From: JAWXCM01 sp034408745 | Lineage (GTDB): Bacteria > Acidobacteriota > Terriglobia > Bryobacterales > Bryobacteraceae | Direction: 5' to 3' | Assembly: GCA_034408745.1 (NCBI GenBank) | Contig: JAWXCM010000400.1 | Coordinates: 8,163-72,162, forward strand | Length of the DNA: 64,000 bases | Shown: piece after piece, positions 36,198 to 43,596 of the stretch | Layout: each line of letters opens with the position of its first letter | Position numbering within the stretch: the stretch's first letter is position 1 | Made by a program: the position numbers and the translations under genes | The notes under the pieces: generated by a model | The model's database searches: none | The model's input: the letters and a program-made list of their open reading frames with translations, nothing else | What the model was told of the DNA's origin: nothing

Positions 36198-37404
36198 CAG
36201 CGTTGCACAAAGTCTCGCCTCCTTACGCGCACACAAGTTGCGCTCGGCACTTACGGTAGTCGGCCTCACCATGGGTGTGGCGACGCTCATCACGGTCATG
36301 ACCATCGTGCAGGGGGCGAACCTGTATGTGGAACAGAAGATCGCCAACCTCGGCACCAACGTCTTCCAGGTCGCACGGACGCCCTTCGCCGCGACGGACT
36401 TCAACCTCGTGCTGAAGGCCCTGAAATACAAGAAGATCGAAGCGGAGGACCTGGCCCATGTACGTGCCAGTTGCGAGGCCTGCCAGGACGTGGGAGCCAC
36501 CGGCAACACCACGGCGCGAGTCAAACTGGGCGACCTCGACCTGGCCGACGTGACGATCAATGGCCATACCTCGAACATGGGCAATATCGACACGCGTGAG
36601 CTCGCAAATGGCCGCTATTTTACCGAAAATGAGGAAAAGCACGACGCCGCGGTTTGTCTGATCGGCTCGGCCGTCGTCGAACAGTTCTTTCCGGCAACCG
36701 ACCCCATCGGCCGGGTAATCCGCATCGCGAACCTGGAATATACGGTCGTCGGTACGTTCACCAAAATCGGATCGGTGCTGGGGCAGGATCAGGACACGTT
36801 CGCGATCGTTCCGCTCGGTGCTTTTCTGCGAATGCGCCCGCATTTCAGCCTCACGCTGAACGTTCTCGCCAAACCGGGCACGTCGACATTTGACAAGGCG
36901 CAGGACGAAGTGACCGTCGCGCTGCGGGCAAAGCGCCACGTTCCACCAGGAAAAGACAGCGACTTTTTTATCGGAACAAAAGAAAGCTACATCTCGCTCT
37001 GGAACAGCATCAGCGGCGCGTTCTTCGCGGTGTTCGTGATGGTCAGTTCCATATCCGCAGTCGTGGGCGGCATCGTCATCATGAACGTCATGCTGGTGTC
37101 TGTAACCGAGCGCACCAAGGAGATCGGAGTCCGTCGGGCGCTCGGCGCCACAAAGGGCGACATCGCCAGGCAGTTTCTCACAGAGAGCGTGATGCAGTGC
37201 CTGGTGGGCGGAGTTACCGGCGTAGTGGCAGGCTTCGGGGTTGCGCTCCTGTTGAAAACGCTGACGGCATTTCCCGCGTCGGTGCAGACGTGGGTTGCGG
37301 TGCTGGGTCTGGTGATGAGTTCGCTCATCGGCCTCTTCTTCGGCATCTATCCGGCGATGCGTGCTTCGGGGCTCGACCCGGTGGTCGCGCTGCGCGCGGA
37401 CTGA
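36181..37404 (+). CDS. MacB-type ABC transporter permease (first of two)
   Basis: A 407-aa permease with the MacB architecture: one N-terminal helix (LRSALTVVGLTMGVATLITV), a large periplasmic core domain (~45-270) and an FtsX-like C-terminal domain with three helices (~285-400; IMNVMLVSVTERTKEIGVRRA). It lacks an ATPase domain. It overlaps tyrS by 17 nt and is followed 10 nt later by a paralogous permease, so they probably form a heterodimer. Confidence 0.9.
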   Translation: MLLLSDSVAQSLASLRAHKLRSALTVVGLTMGVATLITVMTIVQGANLYVEQKIANLGTNVFQVARTPFAATDFNLVLKALKYKKIEAEDLAHVRASCEACQDVGATGNTTARVKLGDLDLADVTINGHTSNMGNIDTRELANGRYFTENEEKHDAAVCLIGSAVVEQFFPATDPIGRVIRIANLEYTVVGTFTKIGSVLGQDQDTFAIVPLGAFLRMRPHFSLTLNVLAKPGTSTFDKAQDEVTVALRAKRHVPPGKDSDFFIGTKESYISLWNSISGAFFAVFVMVSSISAVVGGIVIMNVMLVSVTERTKEIGVRRALGATKGDIARQFLTESVMQCLVGGVTGVVAGFGVALLLKTLTAFPASVQTWVAVLGLVMSSLIGLFFGIYPAMRASGLDPVVALRAD

Positions 37405-37414
37405 GGACACTTCT

Positions 37415-38671
37415 ATGACCCGGGCAGAACTGCACGAAAACCTGATGGTCGCGCTCGACACCTTGCGAAGTCACAAGGTGCGGTCCGCGCTCACCATTCT
37501 GGGCATCGTGATTGGAGTCACCAGCGTAATCAGTGTGGCCTCCATCATCGACGGACTGAACGGATACATCCAGCACCGTGTGGAAGAATTCGGCTCGCGC
37601 ACTTACTTCGTGTCGCGCATTCCGCTCGGACCGCGCTTCGGCCGAATGCCTGAACATATTCGGAAGCGAAAATATTTTCAGGCCACCGACGCCGAGATGG
37701 TCCGACAACTGGTTCCCCATGCCGACAACGTTTCGGTCTTCGGCACCCGAGCCTTCTTCTTCGGCGACAGCAACGATGTTCGCTACGGCTCCAACTCGGT
37801 CGAACGCGTGATCCTGCGTGGCGCCGAGCCGTCCTACTTCGACGCGATCCCCCTCTTTGCCGTGTCCAACGGGCGAGCCATCACCAAATTCGACGAAGAG
37901 CATTCCCGCCCTGTGGTGGTGCTCGGGGCCGCGGTGGCCGATTCGCTTTTCAAAGCCGAATCGCCACTCGGCAAAATGGTCCGCGTGAACGGCCAGCAAT
38001 ACGAAGTGATCGGCGTCTTCGAGCACGACCCTGGATTATTCGGTGGCCCGGGCGTCGACAGTTTCGTGGTGATGCCGTTCTCGCTCTTCCACAAGCGCTA
38101 CCCGGAATCGAAAGAGTTGATTCTCGGATTTACAGTTCCCAAAGGCCTTCCGTCGGAGCAGGTGGTGGACGACGTAACCAACGCTCTCCGCCGGGCCCGG
38201 AAAGTAGGCATGAACGCGCAGAACGATTTCGAGATTACCGCGCCAGATTTTCTGACTAATTTGTGGAACCAACTCACCGGGGCGCTTGTGCTCCTCACCA
38301 GCATCATCAGCTCTGTAGGGCTGATGGTGGGTGGAATCGGCGTCATGAACATCATGCTGATCTCTGTTACCGAGCGCACCGCTGAGATCGGTGTTCGCAA
38401 AGCAATCGGCGCGCGGAAATCCGATATTCGGGCGCAGTTTCTGCTGGAAGCGGTGCTGCTCTCGGTCGTCGGCGGAGCGATAGGAATTGCCCTCGGAGCG
38501 CTGTTTGCGCTGGTCGTCCGAACAGTGATGCCATCCATTCCCGCCACGGTGTCTCCGGTCTGGGTTACTCTGGGTGTGGCTATATCGGTCGGCGTCGGCA
38601 TATTTTTCGGGTACTACCCGGCCAATCGCGCCGCCAATCTGGACCCGATCGTCTGCCTCCGTTACGAATGA
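37415..38671 (+). CDS. MacB-type ABC transporter permease (second of two)
   Basis: A 418-aa paralogue of the upstream gene with the same layout: N-terminal helix (VRSALTILGIVIGVTSVISV), periplasmic core and FtsX domain (GGIGVMNIMLISVTERTAEI) ending in FGYYPANRAANLDPIVCLRYE. The ATG at 37415 has GAGGA upstream. The stop overlaps the folP start (ATGA). An ATPase partner is not in this operon. Confidence 0.9.
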   Translation: MTRAELHENLMVALDTLRSHKVRSALTILGIVIGVTSVISVASIIDGLNGYIQHRVEEFGSRTYFVSRIPLGPRFGRMPEHIRKRKYFQATDAEMVRQLVPHADNVSVFGTRAFFFGDSNDVRYGSNSVERVILRGAEPSYFDAIPLFAVSNGRAITKFDEEHSRPVVVLGAAVADSLFKAESPLGKMVRVNGQQYEVIGVFEHDPGLFGGPGVDSFVVMPFSLFHKRYPESKELILGFTVPKGLPSEQVVDDVTNALRRARKVGMNAQNDFEITAPDFLTNLWNQLTGALVLLTSIISSVGLMVGGIGVMNIMLISVTERTAEIGVRKAIGARKSDIRAQFLLEAVLLSVVGGAIGIALGALFALVVRTVMPSIPATVSPVWVTLGVAISVGVGIFFGYYPANRAANLDPIVCLRYE

Positions 38672-40572
38672 TTCGCAAGAAAATGGAATGGAAGGTTCGC
38701 GACCACGCCCTGGAGCTTGGTCCGAACACTTTGATTGTTGCTGTACTCAATGTCACGCCGGACTCGTTTTCCGACGGTGGCTCATACTCTGATCCCGACG
38801 CCGCCGCGGAGCGCGCGCTGGAGTTGCAGGAGCAGGGCGCTGACATCATAGATATTGGAGCCGAGAGCACGAAGCCCGGCTCTGAAAGAGTTTCTGAAGC
38901 GGAGGAATTGCGCCGCCTCATCCCCGTGCTGAAGCGCCTTAAGGGCCGCCTCAGCATCCCCATTTCCGTCGACACGTACAAAGTTGCGGTGGCCGAGGCC
39001 GCCCTGGAGCACGGCGCCAGCATCATCAATGATGTGTCGGGCCTGACCTGGGAGCCGGACCTGGCCAAAACGGTGATTCATCATGGCGCGGGGTTGATCC
39101 TCAACCACATGCGCGGCACTCCCGAAACATGGGCGAAGCTGCCGCCAATGCGCGACGTGATGGGCGAAATCCTGACCGAAATTCAGGCCTCGCTGCACCG
39201 GGCCGTGAAAGCCGGTGTGCCGTCCAACGCCATCGTCATAGATCCGGGCATCGGCTTCGGCAAGCGCAAAGAGCAGAACTCTGAGATCCTCGCGCGGCTG
39301 CCGGAAATGAAGCGGCTGCTGACGCCGATTCTGGTCGGCGCCTCCCGCAAATCGTTCCTCGCGCAGGACACCGCCGAGGGCACCGAGTTCGCCACCGCGG
39401 CCGCGGTTACCGCCGCGATTCTCAACGGCGCTTACCTGGTTCGTGTGCACGACGTCGTTGCGATGCGGCCCGTGGTGGCTGTCGCCGACGCGGTCCTCTC
39501 CGCAGTCCCCGAACGGGCCGAAGCACCGGTGACGCGCGTGGCTCGCCGTGACGAAGATGGTCAGGTTCGCGAATTTATCTTCGGCGACGACGTTCCGAAG
39601 CGCCCCATCGTGCCGCCTGCGCTCAGCGCGAAAAAGAAAGCCGACAAGGACGTCAAGGATCTCCCGCTTCTGCGCCGCGGTGGACCGAAGCGCGCTGAGG
39701 TTGAGATCGTGCCCGTCGGTGATGACGAGATCGAAGAAGATCTGGACGTGCCGCTGGATCCGGACGAATTGCAGCGGGAGTGGGAAGGCGAGAAGCCTCG
39801 CCGCGATTTCCGCGACCCTCCGTTGCCAAAGGACGATCCTCGCGACAGCCCCGGAGACGTGCCGCGTCCGCCGCGGGAAACGGGCGACCGTCCGGCTTAC
39901 ACACGCAAGCCCGCCGCCGCTGCTTCCGACCGTCCCGCTGCAAAACGCCCGGCAGCCGGAGACCGACCCCCGCGCCCGTCCGGTCCGCCTCGCAGAGATG
40001 ACGACCGTGGCGGTGGATACCGCAGTGGACCTCCCAGTGGAGGCCGACCGTCTCGCCCCTCCGGTCCTCCTCGCAGAGATGACGACCGTGGTGGTGGATA
40101 CCGCAGTGGACCTCCCAGTGGTGCCCGTCCGCCTCGCCGTGACGACGGGCCGCCGCCCAGCACCACAGGCCGACGCCCGCGCGGTGGCATGGGTCCCGAG
40201 TATCCGCCGCAGGGCGATGGTGGTGACAGACCGCCTCGCGGTCCCTCCCGGCCCGCTGGTCGCGACGGGGAAGGTCGTCCGCCCCGCGGCAGTGGTGGAT
40301 CGGCAACGAAGCGTCCGTTCCGCCCAGGCGGTCGCGATGGGGAAGGTCGTCCGCCCCGCGGCAGTGGCGGGTCACCAACAAAACGTCCCTTCCGGCCCGG
40401 TGGGCCGAAGGACGACCGGGGTCCTCGAAGTGGCGGTGGATCCCCAACGAAGCGCCCATTCCGTCCCGGTGGGCCGAAAGATGACCGTGGCCCTCGCGGT
40501 GGTGGCGGTTCCTCGCGGCCGCCAGGCCGTGGACCCGGACGCGGTCCGTCCACTCCTCGTAAACGCAGCTAA
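38668..40572 (+). CDS. folP: dihydropteroate synthase with a long disordered RGG/proline-rich tail
   Basis: Residues ~18-280 are a complete dihydropteroate synthase, which joins p-aminobenzoate to the pterin diphosphate in folate synthesis. The motifs are VLNVTPDSFSDGGS, DIIDIGAESTKPGSERV, SVDTYK, INDVSG, IVIDPGIGFGKRKEQN and GASRKSF. Normal enzymes are ~280 aa; this one is 634. Residues ~300-430 are charged and acidic/basic, and ~436-634 consist of Arg/Gly/Pro/Asp-rich tandem repeats (27-, 24- and 23-residue units). The tail resembles RNA-binding or phase-separating RGG regions. It overlaps the upstream permease by 4 nt. The enzyme call is firm; the tail's role is unknown. Confidence 0.93.
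   Translation: MIRKKMEWKVRDHALELGPNTLIVAVLNVTPDSFSDGGSYSDPDAAAERALELQEQGADIIDIGAESTKPGSERVSEAEELRRLIPVLKRLKGRLSIPISVDTYKVAVAEAALEHGASIINDVSGLTWEPDLAKTVIHHGAGLILNHMRGTPETWAKLPPMRDVMGEILTEIQASLHRAVKAGVPSNAIVIDPGIGFGKRKEQNSEILARLPEMKRLLTPILVGASRKSFLAQDTAEGTEFATAAAVTAAILNGAYLVRVHDVVAMRPVVAVADAVLSAVPERAEAPVTRVARRDEDGQVREFIFGDDVPKRPIVPPALSAKKKADKDVKDLPLLRRGGPKRAEVEIVPVGDDEIEEDLDVPLDPDELQREWEGEKPRRDFRDPPLPKDDPRDSPGDVPRPPRETGDRPAYTRKPAAAASDRPAAKRPAAGDRPPRPSGPPRRDDDRGGGYRSGPPSGGRPSRPSGPPRRDDDRGGGYRSGPPSGARPPRRDDGPPPSTTGRRPRGGMGPEYPPQGDGGDRPPRGPSRPAGRDGEGRPPRGSGGSATKRPFRPGGRDGEGRPPRGSGGSPTKRPFRPGGPKDDRGPRSGGGSPTKRPFRPGGPKDDRGPRGGGGSSRPPGRGPGRGPSTPRKRS
39976..40536 (+). repeat. in-frame tandem repeats encoding the FolP tail
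   Basis: Three repeat types lie in phase with the reading frame. Two 81-bp units run 39976-40056 and 40057-40137 (PSGPPRRDDDRGGGYRSGPP core). Two 72-bp units run 40258-40329 and 40330-40401 (GRDGEGRPPRGSGGS core). Two 69-bp units run 40399-40467 and 40468-40536 (GGPKDDRGPR core), sharing TKRPFRPGG with the 72-bp type. Near-identical copies at DNA level point to recent slippage or recombination. Confidence 0.85.
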
Positions 40573-40581
40573 TTAACCCTG

Positions 40582-40604
40582 GGGGCGGATTCTCAGTCCG
40601 CCCC
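40582..40604. terminator. hairpin between convergent folP and the NadD-like gene
   Basis: A perfect 8-bp stem GGGGCGGA / TCCGCCCC with a 7-nt loop lies just after folP and covers the 3' end of the convergent NadD-like frame. No T-tract; possible bidirectional terminator. Confidence 0.5.
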
Positions 40605-41114
40605 ATACACCCGCGACACGGCGCCGTGCAGCACCTCCGGCACCAGTCGCCGCCAGTCCCCGCCCGCCGCAATCGCCTCCCGAACCGCAGTCGACGAAAC
40701 CTCATCCCAGCAGCCCCCCGCATCGAGCACTTCCACCACCTCGGCCACCCGTTCGTCCGGTTCCCACGCACCCTGCCTGGCCGCCACCAGCATCCGAAAC
40801 TCGCGCCGCAAATCCTCAAAGAACGACGGATCCCCGGCATGCCACCCCACCAGCCGCTCCGCTGCATCCCGGCCGCAGATCACGTGAATCTCCGCCTCGG
40901 GAAACTGCGCCCGAGCCTCGCGAACCATCTCGATATACAGCCCGCCTTCGCTCACCGCGGCGGAAACGCGCTCGCAGGAAACCGCGCGCAGCATCGCCAG
41001 CCGGTCCTCCCGGCCAGCCCCCTCCCAGCCCTTGTGCGGAAATACCCCCGGCAGCACCAGCAGCACGTGGTCCAGCCGCCGCGGACTCGAATCGACAGGC
41101 GAAAGTAGTTCCAA
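40593..41114 (-). CDS. NadD-like nucleotidyltransferase lacking the N-terminal catalytic motif
   Basis: The frame matches nicotinate-mononucleotide adenylyltransferase-like proteins from the first-strand end onward: LDHVLLVLPGVFPHKGWEGA, EDRLAMLRAV, IHVICGRDAAERLVGWHAGD, FRMLVAARQG and the ISSTxIR-like VSSTAVREAIAAGGDWRRLV. The obligatory GxFxPxHxxH nucleotide-binding motif, which should precede LDHVLLVLP, is missing; SPVDSSPRRL is joined directly to it. About 30-45 residues seem to have been lost. No ATG exists; TTG 41114 is a nominal start. Divergent from the sigma gene. Probably a pseudogene or a non-catalytic relic. Confidence 0.65.
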   Translation of the reverse strand: MELLSPVDSSPRRLDHVLLVLPGVFPHKGWEGAGREDRLAMLRAVSCERVSAAVSEGGLYIEMVREARAQFPEAEIHVICGRDAAERLVGWHAGDPSFFEDLRREFRMLVAARQGAWEPDERVAEVVEVLDAGGCWDEVSSTAVREAIAAGGDWRRLVPEVLHGAVSRVYGAD

Positions 41115-41174
41115 TTTGTCATGATACGAATCGGGAACTTTCCGTGTGTGGAACCGGAATACCGTCAGAGATTG

Positions 41175-41762
41175 ATGCTGGATGTGAATCCATCTACGGA
41201 CGAGGAACTGCTCCGGCGCTCGACGCGCGGTGACGAGGAGGCGTTCACCGTCCTCTATCGCCGCCGCCAGCCGTCGGTATACCGCTTCGCCCTGCACATG
41301 AGCGGCAGGCCCGATCTGGCCGAGGAAGTCACCCAGGACGTCTTCCTCACTCTCATCCGCGAGCCCGCCCGCTTCGATGCCGGACGCGGCGCTTTGTCGG
41401 CGTTCCTCTTCGGCATCACTCGAAATTTCGTTCTTCGGCACATCGAGCGCGACCGGAAACACGTCTATATGGATGAGACCCCGGAGTTCGATCCCGAAGC
41501 GGATGGCCCGGACCTGCTCAGTGAGCTGACCCGTGGGCAGGCAGTCGATGCCGTGCGGCAGGCGGTCCTGACTTTGCCCGCAACATATCGAGAGGCAGTC
41601 GTGTTGTGTGATTTGGAAGAGATGAGTTATGCCGATGCGGCCGAAGCACTCGCCGTGCCGGTTGGTACAGTACGGTCAAGGCTCAACCGCGGCCGTGGGA
41701 TGCTGCTGGAGAAGCTTCGCACCGTAAAGGCGGCGAGCGCCGGAGCAAGGTGTTCGGCATGA
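41175..41762 (+). CDS. ECF-type RNA polymerase sigma factor
   Basis: A 195-aa extracytoplasmic-function sigma factor. Region 2 is FTVLYRRRQPSVYRFALHMS with DLAEEVTQDVFLTLIREPAR, and region 4 is LPATYREAVVLCDLEEMSYA followed by AAEALAVPVGTVRSRLNRGR. The ATG at 41175 (MLDVNPSTDEELL) is chosen; the frame reaches ATG 41121. Its stop overlaps the start of the next gene, which is its likely anti-sigma partner. Confidence 0.92.
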   Translation: MLDVNPSTDEELLRRSTRGDEEAFTVLYRRRQPSVYRFALHMSGRPDLAEEVTQDVFLTLIREPARFDAGRGALSAFLFGITRNFVLRHIERDRKHVYMDETPEFDPEADGPDLLSELTRGQAVDAVRQAVLTLPATYREAVVLCDLEEMSYADAAEALAVPVGTVRSRLNRGRGMLLEKLRTVKAASAGARCSA

Positions 41763-42337
41763 AGAACGAAGAACAGATCGGGAAAGCACTCAACCTGTTG
41801 CGGGAAGCCGACGCTGGAGCCCAGGCTCCGGAATTCATGGAGACGCGTCTCCGCGCCGCCTTCCGTGAAAACCACGCTGTCAAACCCTGGTGGCAGGCGT
41901 GGAGATTGTGGGCAGGTATCGCGATGGCGGGCCTCATCACCTGTGCCGTGGTGTACCGGGTAGCCCCAGTCCCAATTGCTGCGAAAGTCCCGTCAGCGCC
42001 CGCGCCGGTACCACAGCCAGTCGTCGCCGCTTCCGAGACCCCGGCAAAGGCAAAGGCACCCCGGCCCACACCGCGCCGACGCACCGAGCCAGTCCCGGCA
42101 GTCACCGCCTCCACCACGGAGGCCGAAGAATTTTACGCGATCCCTTACGCACCACCCATCACCGCGCAGGACCGCGGCGAAGTAATACGCGTGCGGCTCC
42201 CCCGTCAGTCCCTGCGCTCCATGGGATTCCCGGTAAACCCTGAGCGCCTCTTCGAACGAGTACCGGCCGACGTCCTGGTCGGAGAGGACGGCATCCCCAG
42301 AGGAATCCGCCTCATCCGCACCTCCGAAGGCCGATAA
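41759..42337 (+). CDS. single-pass membrane protein, probable anti-sigma factor
   Basis: A 192-aa protein: cytoplasmic N-terminal part (~1-44), one transmembrane helix (WRLWAGIAMAGLITCAVVY), a Pro/Ala-rich linker and a periplasmic domain (GEVIRVRLPRQSLRSMGFPV). It shows no zinc-binding anti-sigma motif. The ATGA overlap with the ECF sigma gene and the topology support an anti-sigma role, which is an inference from context. Confidence 0.7.
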   Translation: MKNEEQIGKALNLLREADAGAQAPEFMETRLRAAFRENHAVKPWWQAWRLWAGIAMAGLITCAVVYRVAPVPIAAKVPSAPAPVPQPVVAASETPAKAKAPRPTPRRRTEPVPAVTASTTEAEEFYAIPYAPPITAQDRGEVIRVRLPRQSLRSMGFPVNPERLFERVPADVLVGEDGIPRGIRLIRTSEGR

Positions 42338-42383
42338 TCATCAGAAAAGGGGGGCAGGTCCCCAGACCGGTCCCCAGACCTGC

Positions 42384-42403
42384 GGCGGGCTCCCAAGCCC
42401 GCC
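42384..42403. terminator. hairpin between convergent anti-sigma and cytochrome genes
   Basis: Perfect 8-bp stem GGCGGGCT / AGCCCGCC with a 4-nt loop. Just upstream (42355-42381) GGTCCCCAGACC occurs twice in tandem and is framed by CAGGTC / GACCTG. Likely a bidirectional terminator. Confidence 0.55.
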
Positions 42404-42409
42404 ATCCAT

Positions 42410-43507
42410 TTAAGGTTGCCGCTTCCCCGAATCGATATAAGCCACCAGATTCTCAACATCCACCACGGTCAGCCGAGGCCAGTCGATCTTCTTCTCCGTC
42501 ATCTGCTTCAGCATGTTCGGACCGTGAGCCCACAGCGCAGACGTCAGCCGAAGCACAGTAAACTTGCCCTGAAGCGCAGCGAAGTCCGGCGCCGACCCAC
42601 CTTCGTGGCAAGTGACGCACTTCTTCGTTTCAGCCACCTTGCGCCCCTTCATCGCGTCTCCGGCCGGCTTCACAAACTGACGAGCCCAAACCGCACCCAG
42701 CAGCTTCCGCATCTCTTCCGCCGGAATCTGGGTCGGATTCTGCACCATCTTCGGCCCGTGATTCCACAGCGCCGCCGCCACGTCCGTAAGCGTCAGCCGC
42801 GACATTTGCGGACCAAACTCGTTCTTGCCCACGTGGCACGTCTTACAACCCCACTGCTCAATCAGCCCGTCGCCGCCTTCCAGCGGAGGCAGTTCCAGAC
42901 GGATGGTCTGATTCCGATTCGCCGGAAAACTCCGCGCATACAATACCACGTCCGACAGATCCCGAGCCGTCAACTCCGGCCACTTCTGACCACGTTTGGC
43001 CATCTCTTCACGCATCTGCGGAATGTGATTCCACATCGCGCTCACCAACGCAATCGGGTCCGACGCCGACTGCCACTTCGACACCGCAACCGCGCGGCCC
43101 GTCGAGTCCTTCAAATGGCATCCGTCGCACTTCTTCGAGTGGAACGTCTTCAAACCCCGGCCCGCATCCCCCATCGGCTCAAAATACCGCAGCGAGGCGA
43201 AGTACGTGAATACGTCCGCCGCATCCTGCTCGGAGATCTTCGGCACCGCCGTATTGCTCGCCGCCATCGCGCCCCACATCTTCGGCGCATGATTCCACAG
43301 TGTCGCTACCAGCCCGGCCGGCGAGTACTCGCGCGCCAGAGGGCGCATCAGAGCATCGGCGGAAACCGTCGACGCGGTTCCGGTTATTGCATGGCATTTC
43401 GTACAACTTTGCTCCTGAAGGATCGACTTGCCACGTTCCGCTGTGGCCTGGATTTCAGCAGCTGCAAGCGGAAACACCAACATCAGGGCCAGAGTAAAAC
43501 TCCGCAC
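42410..43507 (-). CDS. periplasmic tetraheme c-type cytochrome
   Basis: A 365-aa exported protein with four CxxCH heme sites in four similar domains: SCTKCHAITG (~35), KCDGCHLKD, GCKTCHVGKN and KCVTCHEGG. Each is followed by a matching W-N/A-H-x-P-x-M element (LWNHAPKMW, MWNHIPQMR, LWNHGPKMV, LWAHGPNML) that should supply the distal Met ligand. The protein therefore arose by repeated duplication of a monoheme domain. GTG 43507 gives a signal peptide (LALMLVFPLAAAE); TTG 43519 is an alternative. It may carry electrons from periplasmic dehydrogenases. Confidence 0.88.
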   Translation of the reverse strand: MRSFTLALMLVFPLAAAEIQATAERGKSILQEQSCTKCHAITGTASTVSADALMRPLAREYSPAGLVATLWNHAPKMWGAMAASNTAVPKISEQDAADVFTYFASLRYFEPMGDAGRGLKTFHSKKCDGCHLKDSTGRAVAVSKWQSASDPIALVSAMWNHIPQMREEMAKRGQKWPELTARDLSDVVLYARSFPANRNQTIRLELPPLEGGDGLIEQWGCKTCHVGKNEFGPQMSRLTLTDVAAALWNHGPKMVQNPTQIPAEEMRKLLGAVWARQFVKPAGDAMKGRKVAETKKCVTCHEGGSAPDFAALQGKFTVLRLTSALWAHGPNMLKQMTEKKIDWPRLTVVDVENLVAYIDSGKRQP

Positions 43508-43596
43508 ATCCCCTCCCAAACGGCAACTTCACCGGTACCTGAATCGTATCAGAATCAGACCCTGGCCGACGAACGCTGTCAGGCCGGGAGTTTACA

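Noticed and set aside
40582..40604. possible CRISPR-like or tandem unit near GGGGCGGA repeats
   Set aside because: Only a single hairpin is present, with no array of spaced repeats.
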